NCBI GenBank assembly: GCA_947095535.1
Contig: OX352772.1
Coordinates: 98,576,934 to 98,640,933, forward strand
Length of the DNA stretch: 64,000 nucleotides
Direction: 5' to 3'
DNA from: Poecilobothrus nobilitatus
Lineage: Eukaryota; Arthropoda; Insecta; Diptera; Dolichopodidae
Made by a program: the position numbers and the translations under genes. The notes beneath the pieces are model-generated. The model made no database searches, had not been told where the DNA came from, and saw only the letters and a list, made by a program, of their open reading frames with translations. Below are positions 1 to 12,610 of this stretch, piece after piece (position 1 is the stretch's first letter; every line of letters begins with the position of its first letter).

Positions 1-313
1 CTTCTCATTAACAATAAAGCTTGGGGGTAGAATTCAGTTTTTTCATAAATTTCTTTCATATAGATAAAGTGTCCCCAAGAAGGATACTTTAATCTATCAC
101 CAGTGAACTCTGGTAGACCGGTGAACTTCTTACAGTTTCTAGTGAATTAGGTTTACAATTTGATAAGTCAATTTCTTCATATTTTTTTATCGAAGGTTTA
201 GTTTCTAAGTCACATACCCTTTTTTTTAGATCTTCTATCTGTTTTTCTAATAGCTCGTTATTTCTTTTTAATAATTCTGATATAGTGGCTTGGAATTCTT
301 GGGCCGTTGCCAT
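1..313 (-). pseudogene. Gag-like fragment with N-terminal coiled coil
   Basis: On the minus strand an ATG at 313 opens a 74-codon frame. Its residues 5-40 (ISELLKRNNELLEKQIEDLK and on) have the heptad pattern of a coiled coil. Around position 100 the reading continues only after a one-base shift into a frame with LPEFTGDRLKYPSW, which runs off the window edge. A coiled coil followed by an (L/I)P-x-(F/Y)-(T/S)-G...W segment is the usual start of LTR-retrotransposon Gag proteins, most like Ty3/Gypsy. The frameshift makes it a pseudogene. The rest of the element lies outside the window, so the family is an inference. Confidence 0.45.
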
Positions 314-434
314 TTTAATATTAATTTTTAATTGAGAAAGGGGAAATCAAATTATTTGGAATTGTTTGTTTGGTTTGGTTTTTAAAATATAAGGGAGAAA
401 AAGTTTTAAAATTTATTTTTTTTCAATTATTTGT

Positions 435-1070
435 AATTTAATTAACAGTAGTTATTTTTAATTTAATATAAAAAACAATATTAAAAATTTATTAATTCAA
501 TTTTCTATTTAGAAAAAGATAAGAACATTTAAATTTAAAATAAAAAATAATTTTTTCGATAATCTATAGTTCTATTAACAACATTTATTTTTTATTTAAT
601 ATTAAAAGTTTATTTATTCAATTTTCTGTTTAGAAAAATATAAGAATGTTTGAATAAATTTCGATAATTTATAGTTTTATTAACGATCATTATTTTTGTT
701 TAATATTTTTTTAAGTAATTTTATTAAAAATTTACTTATTCAATTTTTTGAAAAAAAAAAATTTAAAATCAAAGAATATTTAAAAAATGTAAGAAAAAAT
801 TTAACTTTTCGATAATTTATAATTTTATTAACAATAGTTATTTTTATTTAATTTTTTTTTAAATAATTTTATCTACTTATTTTTTAAAAATTTCCAATTT
901 AAAGTCAAAGAATATTTAGCAACAAAAATTTGAGAAAAATTTATTAATATTTTTATTAATTTAGTTTTATTTATTTATTAATAATTTTATTAACAATTAT
1001 TATTTTTATTTAATATTTTTTTAAATAATTTTATTAAAAATTTACTTATTCAATTTTTTATTTAAAATTT
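435..1070. repeat. Degenerate AT-rich tandem array
   Basis: About five diverged units of roughly 105-160 bp follow one another. Each carries an ATTAACAATAGTTATTTTTA-like start, a run such as AAATTTACTTATTCAATTTT, and a TTCGATAATTTATAG-like segment before the next ATTAAC. Unit starts lie near 440, 580, 685, 832 and 990. No coding potential is visible. Confidence 0.55.
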
Positions 1071-1099
1071 CCAGTAAATATAGATTAACTAGATAAGCC

Positions 1100-1225
1100 T
1101 GGCGTAGCATACGCCAATCTGGTAATCAAGAAATAATATTGGTTAATAATACTGGTATCTTAGAAATCTAGAAATAATATTGGTTAATAATACTGGTATC
1201 GTAGAAATCTAGAAATAATATTGGT
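1100..1225. repeat. 41-bp tandem repeat next to a short hairpin
   Basis: Units at 1129-1169 and 1170-1210 are 41 bp each and differ at one base (C/G swap before TAGAAATCT); a partial third unit starts at 1211. Just before them, 1100-1116 is a perfect 7-bp inverted repeat (TGGCGTA, 3-nt loop, TACGCCA). Confidence 0.7.
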
Positions 1226-2237
1226 TTTTGTCACTTAACTTTTTAATGAAATAAAAAGACTAATCTTTCTATTCTAATGTAGTTTTTATTTATCTGAAAA
1301 ACATTTTTTGAGAGCCCTTCTCCCTTCATTTGTGAGAATACTTAACTTTTTACAATAATAATGAAAATTAATTTAAATAATCGTAAAAACCTAGATAGCA
1401 ACACTAAAAAAACTAAAGAAAAATTTTGTAGTGGGGGTTTGGCCGCGACAGTCCTCATTCCTTCAAAAATAATCTTTTCTTCATAAAAATGTCTAAATTC
1501 GTATAAAATTCAATATTTTTTAAGTGAAATGTCAAAATTGAATATGAAACTCCTCATATTCTGTATGTTAATCGAAATTATTATATGCAAATTAATTATT
1601 TTCCATATGGAAATGTGGAAATTTAATTTTTTTTAATGAAATTGGTGTGTGGGCATACTGTCAGTATTAATAGTTGGATTCAAAATCAGAGCGCTCTTCC
1701 CGAATATTTATATCGACATATATATGTCTCTGCGGGATTTTGATTTTCGAAATTTTGTAATTTCGGGATTTTGATTTTCGGGATTTTGATTTTTCGTGAT
1801 TTTGTTTTCGGTATTTTAAATTTGAGATTTTGATTTTCGGGATTATGTACCCAAGCCTATACATTTTCAATTTTTTTATTATATTTTTCCGTTATGTGCA
1901 GTATTAGTTTTTGCTATGAAAAATTGTTGCAAACGTTTACGGCTAACTTTCGTACAGAGTGGACGTATATAGAGTGCTTTTTCGATCTTTTTTCTTTCAT
2001 TTTTCTTCTCGTTTCTTTTTGCTATTTCCTTCTTAATTGTACTATTTCCTTCTTTTCTCTTTTTTCGCCTTTTCTCTCTTTTTTTTCTCTCTTTTCTCGC
2101 AGTTTCTTACATATTAAATATTCTAACCTAAAAATAAGTAATAATTATTACATAGTCATTAAAATATATTTAAACTATAATTTTGTTATTTAAAAAAAAA
2201 AAAGAAATTTAAAATTAAAAATATTTTTGAGTGAACA
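1226..2237. other. Non-coding stretch with GGGATTTTGATTTTC minisatellite
   Basis: No gene is supported here. At 1735-1850 imperfect copies of GGGATTTTGATTTTC, 14-20 bp each, are repeated about six times. At 1980-2100 there is a long pyrimidine tract rich in TTTCTC. The open frames across these tracts are low-complexity. The last ~40 bases before 2238 are A-rich and lead into the LINE; its true 5' end is not clear. Confidence 0.6.
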
Positions 2238-3583
2238 ATGCAAGGTGATAGGCCAATCCCTCCGGGAAATCGGTTTTCCGGGCTACCGGTCGACGAACCA
2301 GGTCAATATGGCCCTAGATCCAAAAGAGGAAGAGGTCAAAATATTACCAATGATATTTTTCCTATTTTACGCCAGGTAAATATTTACCAAAAGAATCCAA
2401 AATTTGTCGTTATAGAATCTACAGATAATGCGAAACCCCTACCCAGCTTTAGTGTTTTTTCCAAAAAGAAGGCTATAGATAGCATCAGCACAGAAATTGA
2501 GTCTGTCAGCCTCCTTCGGGATGGTAACTTACTCATCTTAACTAAAACACAAAAATAGCTGATAAATTTATAAGAACTAAAAATGTTGGTGGTTTGTGCA
2601 CCATTTCAGCCAAATATCATGAAACACTTAACTCAACAAAAGGCACCATCTTTGATAAAAACTTAATTCCAACTAGTGAACAAGAAATCTTACAGGACCT
2701 AGAAAACCAAGGTGTAACAAGTGTTTACAAATTTTCTAAAACTATTGATGTTAAAAAAAATTATACTGGCCTAATACTTTTAACTTTTGATGCATGCAGA
2801 ATTCCAAGCATGAGGTGTAAAAATTGCCAACTTATTGGTCATACCGCCAAACATTGCAAAAACTCGGCAAATTGTGTAAATTGCAATCTTCCGCCACATT
2901 CACCATTAGATTGTACACGAACTATGTGTTCAAATTGTTTGGGAGAACATCCATCTTCTTCCAATTCCTGTCCAAAACACGTACAACAAAAAGAAATTCT
3001 AAAAATAAAAACGCAAAATTAATGTAGTTTTGGTGAAGCTCGTAAAATATATAATCAAAAAAACCAAAGTTTATCAGCAAATATCCAAAATTTTTCTTCT
3101 GTTGTAAAAAATACATCAACTCCAAATAAAAATATTTTAATTTCAAAACAAATAAATAAAATGTCAAACTTAAATAATGAAATAATAATACCTCTTTCTT
3201 CTTCTTCTTCAATAAAATAAAATACTAATTCAATTAAAAAAATAGATGATAATACAACCACAAATACCCAAATAATAATTTCTTCTTCTTCTTTCACATC
3301 AAATCCAATATCCGCTAATGATACTGATAATCAACCTACATATAAACAAATTAAGAGTAACAAAAATTAAGAAGAACACAATGCCTTACAATATAATAAC
3401 ATTTCAATCAAAAATTCTCCAACCGGTCAACAAAGTAACTTCCCACTCAACTTGTATCACTCAAAACAACTTCATTAGTCAAGTTTGATTGCTGATGAAA
3501 ATAATGTATCAACAACAAATTGTATGAATCAAACATGTATGAATGAGTCTTTAGAAGTTTCAGATATTTCTGACAATTTGTAG
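2238..3583 (+). pseudogene. I-clade LINE ORF1 (nucleic-acid-binding Gag-like protein)
   Basis: Translation from the ATG at 2238 gives MQGDRPIPPGNRF and a 106-codon frame. The homologous reading resumes in another frame at about 2594 and reaches three zinc knuckles at 2815-2975: CKNCQLIGHTAKHC, CVNCNLPPHSPLDC and CSNCLGEHPSSSNSC. These match the CCHC arrays that bind element RNA in I-clade ORF1 products. After a stop at 3020 a further frame (GEARKIYNQKNQSLS onward, 3032-3220 and beyond) looks like the disordered C-terminal tail, with in-frame TAA codons near 3220 and 3368. At least two frameshifts and several stops make it dead. ORF2 begins about 390 bp downstream. Confidence 0.8.
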
Positions 3584-3969
3584 TAAACCAATTACTATTC
3601 ACGTAAATAGTAATATTAGTTTACACAAAAAGACTTCTTGTTTTCTATTTTCTTCTTTCTGTTCTATCTTTCAAGGTTAAATTTAAATTATTTTCTTAAT
3701 TATTTCAATTTGTAATGCATAATATTCTTAAATTTAATACTATTGACAATTATAAAAAAAAAAAAATTTAAAGAAAGAAGAAGTCTTTATCAAACTCTAT
3801 GACTCAGACATTTTTATTGAACATTCACTTACAATTATTTTCATAAAAAAACTTATATTTAAAATACGGTTTGATTTCTTGTATTCCAACAATGCCAAAC
3901 ATCTTACTAAAAATCTACCAATTAAACTAAACAAAACCAAAAATTCTATAAGTCCTTCTAAAAAAATAT

Positions 3970-6900
3970 GACAACCAATAATACAATGGAATATTCAAGG
4001 GTACTATACCAATATACCATACTTAGAAAAACTAATTAGCAAATGCAAACCGTTAATAATAGCTTTACAAGAAACGAATATACATAAACAGCCTATCAAA
4101 ACCAATTTCAAGCATTACAAATGCCTACTTCCGACAACCCATCGCAGATGCGGCGGTGTAGGTTTTCTAATTGATTCTGGAATAAAATTCGAAGAAATTC
4201 AACTAAACACAACCCTTCAGGTTATTGCTATTAGAACTCTGCTTCCAGGCCTGAAAGAAAAAGTCACTATTATAAATGTCTATTTCGAAAACGAATTACG
4301 TCTTCAACACGCGCACATGGACCAATTGTTGTCTCAAATATCGGCACCATATATAATACTGGGAGACATGAATGCCCGAAGTCAAACCTGGGGAGATAAA
4401 CAACAAAGCAAAGAGGAGAATTAATTGATGAATGGACAGACGACAAAGGAGACATCTGCATTTTAAATGATGGATCCCATCACTTATCAATACCAGAGGA
4501 ACTTTGACATGTCCAGATCCAACTGTAGCACACACATCAATCGCATACCAACTCGAATGGAAAATTGCAGACAACCCAAAGGGATATGATCACTACAACA
4601 TTTTAGTTATTAACAGAAATAAAATAAGAATCAAAAGCAAAAACAAAACAAGGTTTAAGGAAAATGGAGCAAATTGGGAAAAATGCAAATGTCTTATAGA
4701 CCAATTTTTACAAAATCGTCGAGAATCAAACAACATCAACCAAGAAGCAGCAACGTTCGCAAGAACAATAAGATATGCAGCTTCACTTTCAATACCGGTA
4801 GTATCTACAAGAACAAAACAAAATAATCCAGCGTGGCTAAATAAAAAATCTCAGAACTCTCTAATAATAAAACCACGCTGCTCAGTTCTTACAGAAGAGC
4901 ACCTACAAAACACAAACTACTCATGTTAAAAAGAGCAAATGCAAAGCTTAGAAAAGAAATCAGGCAAGCAAGAAGAACATCGTGGATAAATTTTGCCAAT
5001 GGGATAAACAACAGGAATTCCAGTGAAACGTGGCGTAGAGCCAAAGCAATCCTGAGCAAAAGAACCCCTATGGGCACACTAGCTTTTCAGCAAGGAAATA
5101 ATTTGGAAACTGATCAAAACAAAAATGTTGAATATCTTGCGAATTGTTGTGCAGCGTATGCTGATGGTAACGACCAAGATTCAGATAAAATAAGGAGAAT
5201 CAATTTTCAACAAATAGAAAACATTTTGCCAAATGAAACTATGGATTTGCCAATAACAACGGAAGAAGTGATTTCGGTAATAAAAGGTTTTAAAGGAACA
5301 ACACCGGGTATCGACAAAATCTCATATGAAATGATAAGAAACACAACAACTAAGTACATTGTCAGGCTAACTACACTTTATAATAAGGTATATAAATCTG
5401 GCCAGATTCCACAAAGTTGGAAAATGGCCGAGCTAAAGCCCATACCAAAACCAGGAAAAGATCCAGGAAAATACGATACCAAGAAATTACAGATTTATAT
5501 CTCTCCTGATCACGACGAGCATACTGGAATACTGGAAAAAATAGCTGCGAAAAGATTAAGCCACTTTATGAACCATAACCTTACCAGAAGGAATACACGG
5601 TTTTAGGAAACATAGAAGCACAAATACCTTACTTCACGAATTGGAATTTCAAGCCCAAATTGTCTTAGAAAAAAAACAACATATGGACATACTTCCCTAT
5701 TTACGATTTAGAAAAAGCTTTCGATAGAGTGAAAAAGGATACAGTCATTGAACAATTAATAAAAAGGAAAACGGGAAAAAATATAATTAATTATACGGCT
5801 GGTTTTCTTACCAACCGAAAAATTGCTGTAAGCTATAATGGGTATAGATCAAATTTCAAAAACCTGGTAAACGGGTTACTACAAGGATCACCTTTTTCCG
5901 TGCAACTTTTCGACGTGTATATAACAGAACTGAGCGAAACGCTGGCTAAAATTAAAGATATCAATCATTTTATATATTCAGACAATATAATAATAACTAC
6001 AACAGGACACAAAGTGAACAGAGAGAGTGCCCTCCAAACAGCTCTAAACACGATGGAAAACTGGGCTTCAACCACCGAACAAGACAGAAGATTTGCACGT
6101 CTGCAGAAAAAGGATCTGTTACGACTCAGAAATTTACCATCAAGATAAACCAGTAACTTTCCAGACAAACATGAATATCTTAGGACTAACATTTAGCAGA
6201 AACCTAAAATTCATCAACAACCACAAACTTTGCACAACCTAGCAAATGCAGCTATTCAAGAAGAATTGAACTTTCCTAAAAACTCCGCATTATGTAAAGT
6301 TTTACAACTAATAAAGAACCTAGAATTAGATATATCCGCCTGTCGACATAGAAAAGAGGAAGACCAAATTTCCTGGGGAAACTGGAGACAATGGATACAC
6401 GACCACTTAAGTGAAAAGAAAAAAACGGAAACTAGTGAAGAAACATACAGGAAATTATACCAAGAGCATAGAGAACAAACGAAAACATTAGTGCCAATAT
6501 TCACAGATGCCACAAAAGCAACAAATGGAGTCGCTTTATCCATAATCGAACACAATACGGTAATAAAAACTGCGGTGCTACCAAGCTATTGTCCAGTATA
6601 TGTGGCAGAACAAGTGGCTCTGCTTGAAGCAATTAAAGAGGTCCAAATAAGAAACTACCAATCCATACTATATACGGACTGCCTAAGTGTCGTAAAAGCT
6701 ATTAAAAATGATAACAATAACTCACAAACGACAACGCTGATAAGGAATGAAGTAATTAAAAGTAAAGGCAAAGTACTAATCTGCTGGATTCCAGGCCACG
6801 TTGGAATTAAAGGGAACGAAATAGCAGACAAAGAGGCAAAACTTGCAACAATTCGCCCAACGAAACTAATTATTCCTAGATCATATACAATGGCCAAAAA

Positions 6901-7285
6901 CCAGATTGCAGTGTACATCCAAAAAATTAGGCAACAAGTATGGGACAACTCAACATCTTTCAGAAAGTTACACAGTCCGAATGCAAATGTATCAAGCTTA
7001 ATAGGCACCGAAAAATGAGATATAGCAATAAGGATATCCAGAGTTAGAATGGGTTGCACTTTGTATACCCACAAACACCTCTTCAGCGGAGAAGACCCCC
7101 CAATCTGCCGTTTCTGCAACAACACGCTAACCATCAAGCACATATTTACCGACTGTAGCGAAACAACGATCTTTTGGGCAAATGAAAGAGTGTCACTGGT
7201 GGAAATTCTAGCAAAGAATGACAAGGTCAGTCTCGGTAAAGCAATTGCACTGTTAAAACACCACCAAATTTGGGAGAAAATATAA
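3970..7285 (+). pseudogene. I-clade LINE ORF2 (APE, RT, RNase H, C-terminal CCHC)
   Basis: Domains in order: AP endonuclease from 3970 (QWNIQGYYTNIPYLEKL, then LQETN, and GDMNARSQTWGD at about 4366); reverse transcriptase 4923-6148 (KGTTPGIDKISYEM, DLEKAFDRVKKD at 5705, LLQGSPFSVQLFDVYI, then the catalytic box); RNase H 6500-6850 (IFTDATKATNGVALS, LYTDCLSVVKAI, WIPGHVGIKGNEIADKEA); and a C-terminal cysteine/histidine domain at 7049-7285 (GEDPPICRFCNNTLTIKHIF). The RT box reads IYSDNIII where (Y/F)ADD is expected, so the second catalytic aspartate is Asn. Frameshifts fall near 4420, 4920, 5490-5610, 5705, 6150 and 7020. The protein cannot be made intact. Confidence 0.85.
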
Positions 7286-7468
7286 ATAAAAAACAAATAG
7301 TAATATCATTATATTTTAATATTTAATACTCAATATAATATAGTTAAGTAAATTTATAATATCTAGTGTACAATAATTTTAATATTTAGTATATATAGCC
7401 AAAAAATTATTGTATATTTTTTTATAATATGCAATAATATTAAATAAATAAAATAAATAAATAAATGT

Positions 7469-8900
7469 GATATTAAATAAATAAGTTTTTTTTACAAAAA
7501 TCTTAATAGAAACCTTTTAACTTACAGTACGATGTTTAGAAGCGATATTATTGGCATATTTTTTCTTCCAATGTTAGCAGGTTACAAATCACAATTTTCA
7601 CAATTTAAAAATGGTTTTTTTTTATTTTTTGTATTTTATTTTAAATTTTTTGCTTTTTCTATATTTGGAAATAAATATACTTTCTCTTATAGAGAATTTT
7701 TCAAGTACTTAGTGTTGTTTTATTTAACATTTAATTTAATAATTTAATAAACTATTACAGTTTTAATAACAGTTTGCTAATACAGTTTTTTTGTTTTTTC
7801 ACTTTCGTTCTAATTTTAAATTTTTATAAATAGAACTATTTACTAGATAAGTTTTTGTTGTTTTTTCACTTTTGTTTTCTCCTATGGAGACATTTTTTTA
7901 ATAATTAAAACTATTTTTCTTTCCTTTTTCCGTATGGAGAATTTTTAAATTTTTTTGTTTTTTTTTTCCTTTTGTTTTCTCCTATGGAGAATCTTTTATA
8001 GGAAAAAAAAGTTTACATTGGGTGCCAGTTAATGAAAATAAAAAAAACAAGTGTTTAATTTCACTCTAAAATTTATTCTAAAAAACCTTTTAAAATACAG
8101 AAATTTTTATACATTTATAGTAGGTTAAATTATTGATAACGCAGCAATTTTTACATTTCTTTTATTAAAAATTATAAGTGTATTAAATTACACGTTATTG
8201 CATTATTATTAATATAATAATGATAATACAATGAATGGATTTAATATTGTGCAATGATTAAAAGGTGATTAAATTAACATATTTGATTAGAGCATTAAAC
8301 TTTATTTAATGTTTCTAATTTAATTTAATTTTTTGTTAGTTAATAGAAGATTAACGTGTTTGATAAGAGCATTAAACTTTATATAATTGTTTAAATTAGA
8401 TTTTTTGTAAGTGGAATTATTTTAATATTGATGACTGTTCACTTATATCATATTAAAATAAGTAAATATATTCCTGTAAATAAAGTTTAAAAATCAAAAC
8501 AGGTATGTACATATTAAATTTATAATTAATTTAAAACCCAATTTTATTTATGTTAATACTGTTAAAAATTTTTAGTCAATTAAACAAACGGTTTAAGATT
8601 AATTCTTGCTAAAAATTATACGACATTTTTGTATCATAAAATGTATTTTGTTTTTTATAAAACATACTTTTATACACGATTAATCTGTCACAGTAAAAAA
8701 TCTCCTTACCTATGTACCTATTTATCACTAGCAAAAATAAAAGAACTTTATAATTCATAATATGCATACACATTATTTTATTCTGCGTATACAATATTTT
8801 TTTGCTAAAAACCAAAGTAACACGTTGCAATCAGCAACGATGCAATATTTTCTATATCTTTTTTATACATTACATAAATACATATAGTAAATCCTCTATT
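7469..8900. other. AT-rich non-coding region
   Basis: No gene is supported. Visible structure: four diverged copies of a CTCC(T)ATGGAG-centred palindrome (7683-7700, 7878-7892, 7930-7944, 7979-7992) within T-rich surroundings, and an approximately 80-bp tandem duplication at 8270-8410 around GAGCATTAAACTTTAT. The short frame at 8609-8830 has AT-driven composition and no recognisable motif. Confidence 0.5.
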
Positions 8901-10124
8901 AACGAGGAAGAATACAGTTGCCTTTGTCAACTCTTAGATACGCGTACGAACCGTTAGTATGTTCACAGCCTGTCACTCTGCTTACAAATTTATTTTTTTA
9001 ATATTTTAGTATTGGGTGTAATATTTTAATATCATGTTTATTTACATATCGTATATGTCACTGATGAATGAATGATAAGAGTTTTTTTTTTTTTTTTTAA
9101 TTACTTTTATTTTTTGTTATAATTTTACAGTCTTATGAATATTTTAACCTACAAAACAAAGTTAACAAAAAAAGGTTTAATTATTTTAATTTTTTAACAT
9201 CTAAAAATATTTTAATTTTTTTATGTTAAATTTAATATCTAATAAGTTAAGATTTATTCTAATTGTTTGATTTACAGTATGTTGTATTATTAATATTTAT
9301 TTATCATTGTAAAATTTTAAAAAAGCAATGTTTAATATTTTTCTTTTTATAAAACTTAACTAACTTAACCTATCTAAACCTAACTTAAATTTATCTAAAA
9401 CTAATCTTATAAGCTAAAATAATACAAGTGTTTTTAGATGATATATTAATATGTATTTAATCACCAATAATCTTTTCTTATTATTTTATCTTTTTCTGTT
9501 ATGCACATATCAAATTTTATATTGTCTCCATTAATGTTGCCTGGGATATATTCGATTTTTTTGCATGTAGCCCGTCTACTATAATGAAATAGTATAGGGA
9601 CATGATCTTGGTTTTGAATATAGAATGATAAGAGTATAGATGTACATTATATAGCGCCGTATTTACATACATACATATATGTATTTTATTGTACTTATAA
9701 GAAATTATTCTATCAATGGAAATATTATTAAAGAAATATTGCAATGTATGGCGATATACTTATAACAATATAAATATACTATGTACGCATTAATATAATA
9801 TAATATTTAAAATTATATTTACTATTTTGTACTTAGTAAATTTAATATACATTTACCGCTTAGTATTAAATGGTACTATAGAATATTTGAAAAAGTTTTG
9901 GATTGATAATCGTTATGTGGAAGGTTAGAATCTGCTTTTGAAGAATGTATAAACATATATATGTGCAACCAATAGTTCTACAAATTATAAAATTCACCCA
10001 AATTGTTTTAAAATACTAAAATATTTAAAAAATAATATTGTAAGCAGAGTGACAGGCTGTGAACATACTAACGGTTCGTACGGGTATCTAAGAGTTGATA
10101 AAGGCAACTATATTATTTCTCGTT
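8901..10124. mobile_element. Inverted-repeat DNA transposon (non-autonomous)
   Basis: The sequence 8901-8997 starting AACGAGGAAGAATAC is matched in reverse complement by about 10030-10124. Over about 70 bases (8918-8987 against 10041-10110) only two mismatches are visible. No transposase frame lies inside. Parts of the interior recur at 53437-53740 and 54716-55066, so it belongs to a family with at least three copies here. I could not find a convincing target duplication, so the superfamily is open. The interior is interrupted by a retroposed insert at 9082-9622. Confidence 0.75.
9082..9622 (-). mobile_element. Retroposed insert with 12-bp target duplication
   Basis: GAATGATAAGAG occurs at 9070-9081 and again at 9623-9634. 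The related copy at about 53490 has this 12-mer once, in uninterrupted sequence, so it shows the empty site. The insert starts with a long T run (9082-9100), meaning a poly(A) tail on the minus strand, as expected for target-primed reverse transcription. Read on the minus strand, 9605-9470 contains an open stretch including RRATCKKIEYIPGNINGDNI that I cannot assign. It could be the 3' end of a LINE or a processed sequence. Confidence 0.7.
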
Positions 10125-11320
10125 TTTCTAAAGTTTTAAAAAACAAGTGTTAAAAAAATTCCTTTATAATTTACTTATCTATGTATATGTTATTTGTCTA
10201 TGGTATTAGTAAATGTGTATAGAAAATAGATAACTATACATACAAACAGACATATAAACTAAAAGTTTTTTATATCTAGTTTTGGTTTAATAGTAAATTC
10301 TATTTTTTTTCGAGTTTTGTTTTAGGTTTTAAAAGTTTGAATATTTTTTCAAATTTAATTTTTATAATTTCAAAATTATGTTATTTTAATATTTTATTTT
10401 ATGGTAGGTACCTATAAAAAAGTCATTTATTAATTAAGAAATAATATATTTAACGAACTACTAAGGATAACAAGATAACATTAAATAAAATAATATGTAA
10501 AAAAAATATTTTTTAAAATATGCTTTTATCGAAACCAAATTCGCCCCCTAAAAAGTAGAAAATAAAATTGATTGCAAAACTTTAGCTTTTTTGACTGTTA
10601 TAATATAAAAGTGAATTGCTAGTGCAAGCATTTTGGACTGTTATAATATAAAAGTAAATTGCTGGAATAAAAAAGAAACACATAAAATTAAATGCAGCAG
10701 GTATACAAGGTAATGTTAGAAAATTCTTTTAAATTATATAAATAAAAAAAATTATATATAAGAAATTAAATTATACAACAAAAATAAAAAGCAATTTAAC
10801 TCAATAAATCGCGACAAATTATCATTAAGTGTTGATTGGCGTTTGTTTAGGTGTTGAATGTTGGATGGTGTGGATCCAAGATGACTTCAGATAAGTAAAT
10901 TTATTTCGTTGTCGATGATTCTTTGTGATGTGTTCTTATGTTTTTTTTTTTAAGTATAGGTCGACTGAACACACTCCTGGACTTGGCACTATCACAGATA
11001 GATGTCAACATAAGTATAATTTTTTTGTTTAAAATGTTGTACTAATTCGGTTTGATTCTTGTTATTTTTAGGTTATGTCTGCAGGCCTCTGAAATTGTAG
11101 CTTTTAAACAACAAATATATGCCAGCGATGTATGCATGTAACGAAAAATGAACAAAGTGATTAGGAACAATATGATTTATAAGTGAAAACAAAAATATGT
11201 ATATATGTATTGCAATAAGAATATTTGTATAGTAAGTGATGTGAATATGATAGAATTGTAGTATTAATATCATTCGATTTTGTGTTACTAAATTAATTAT
11301 TCAGTAATAAGCAAATTTAA
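10125..11320. other. AT-rich non-coding region
   Basis: No gene is supported. A tandem duplication of about 40 bp (GACTGTTATAATATAAAAGT, at 10595 and 10637) is visible. The remainder is AT-rich sequence with poly(A)/(T) tracts. Confidence 0.5.
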
Positions 11321-11324
11321 GTAA

Positions 11325-11815
11325 TTGGACGTTTTAGAATGTTATGTTTAGTCCGTAACGTGACTACTCGCACTAAACCATCTGAGCCCGGCTAAGTTTC
11401 AACAATAAGTGCTAAAAGCCATTGACAAGGGGGTAAATGTCTTCTTTTAATAGAACTAGTGGATTAGGTTTTATAGTATCCACCTTTTTTGTCCGTTTAG
11501 GCCGTTGTTTTAACCTGGACAGATATTCGGAATTCCACCTACGCCAGAAACTTCAAACCAAAGATTGCAGATACTGCCATTGATTTAATCTGTGTTTATT
11601 TATATCGGCGACTTGTTCCTGTGGTGGTGTCAATAGTGAATCACCGATTAGAAAATTTGCTGGTATTAATGGTGTTAGATCGTGAGGATCGAAACTTATT
11701 TCTGTTAATGGTCTTGAGCCATGCCACCACTTGACATAACACTGTATTAAATTCTTCAAAAGTAATTGCTGTAATATTCAGAATTCATTCAAGTGATTCG
11801 TCACCTTAACATCAA
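11325..11815 (-). pseudogene. BEL/Pao retrotransposon Pol C-terminus
   Basis: The minus strand reads in order ITFEEFNTVLCQV, then after a shift SRPLTEISFDPHDLTPLIPA and NFLIGDSLL, then NQWQYLQSLV, a stop in place of one residue, SFWRRWNSEYLSRLKQR, LVLLKEDIYP, and in another frame PGSDGLVRVVTLRTK. This is the characteristic end of BEL/Pao integrase: SRPLT...DP.DL..LTP..FLIG, then the WRRW-EYL segment, then the P-x-x-DG-x-x-R-V tail. Two frameshifts and several stops make it a dead remnant. No LTR or upstream domain is recognisable nearby. Confidence 0.85.
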
Positions 11816-12039
11816 CTTCCACAAAACTCCGAAATGTAGTGAGAGAAGGGGTTGAAGTGCAAATTAACTTCATCGTTTTCCAAGAGTTCAGCGAAGTAGT
11901 ATGGGTATGCCGGTTCTGGTGCAGGAGGAGCTTTTTTAAAGCTTTTAGTCCTCCGAGAAGTATTCAAAAAAAAATATTTGCGTACACTCGTCCAAAAAGT
12001 ATGAAAATGAGTAAAAAGATTTGTGTCTCTGATATTTTA

Positions 12040-12610
12040 AATTTAAAAAGCTATAGTGCTGAATATTTTAAATTAGGATAAAAAGTTTTTAAAGTTTGGT
12101 TTAAAAATTTCAAAGTTTGGTTTAAATACAAAATTATTATTAAAGTTTAAACATATTTACCAAAAGTTAAATTTACATTCAATTATAACAATTTGAGTTC
12201 TCCTAACCTTATGCAAAAAAATTAATAAGGTGAAGATATGAAAAGTTTTCAAAGTTTGGTTTAAAAGTTTTTAAAGTTTATTATTATTAAAGTTTATTAA
12301 TTATCCTAAATTTAACTTTGTGGTTACTACATCAGTTATGTTTTAATTTGAAATTTAAAAGGTTTAAGCTGTAGTGCTTAATATTCTAAATTAGGGTGAA
12401 AATATTAAAAGTTTTTAAAGTTTGGGTTTAAAAATTTCAAAATTTGGTTTAAATACAAAATTATTATTAACAAAGGTTAAACATATTTACCAAAAGTCAA
12501 ATTTATATTCTATTATAACAATTTGAGTCCTCCTAAACTTATGCAAAAAAATTAGTAAGGTGAAGATATGAAAAGTTTTTAAAGTTTATTATTATTATAG
12601 TTTAAACTTT
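12040..12610. repeat. Tandem duplication, ~318-bp period
   Basis: Positions 12050-12320 and 12368-12610 are diverged copies. Both contain AGCT(A/G)TAGTGCT, AAACATATTTACCAAAAGT, CAATTTGAGT(T/C)CTCCTAA and AGGTGAAGATATGAAAAG in the same order. The short shared word AAAGTTTGGTTTAAA is further repeated within each. No gene is seen in 11816-13076. Confidence 0.65.

Larger units (their letters stand above)
2238..7468 (+). mobile_element. I-clade non-LTR retrotransposon (LINE), decayed
   Basis: In order it carries an ORF1 with three zinc knuckles, then an ORF2 with AP endonuclease, reverse transcriptase, RNase H and a C-terminal cysteine/histidine domain. An RNase H domain after the RT in an APE-type LINE is typical of the I clade. 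After the stop at 7285 comes an AT-rich 3' region ending in AAATAAATAAAATAAATAAA near 7440-7468, like the short A-rich or TAA-type tails of this group. Several stops and frameshifts show it is not functional. Target-site duplications were not identified. Confidence 0.85.

Noticed and set aside
1894..2193. 99-codon hydrophobic, Phe/Ser-rich frame
   Set aside because: Produced by a TTTCTC-rich pyrimidine tract; low complexity only.
11839..12081. 80-codon plus-strand open frame
   Set aside because: No recognisable motif, directly beside a BEL/Pao remnant on the other strand and running into a tandem repeat; probably chance.
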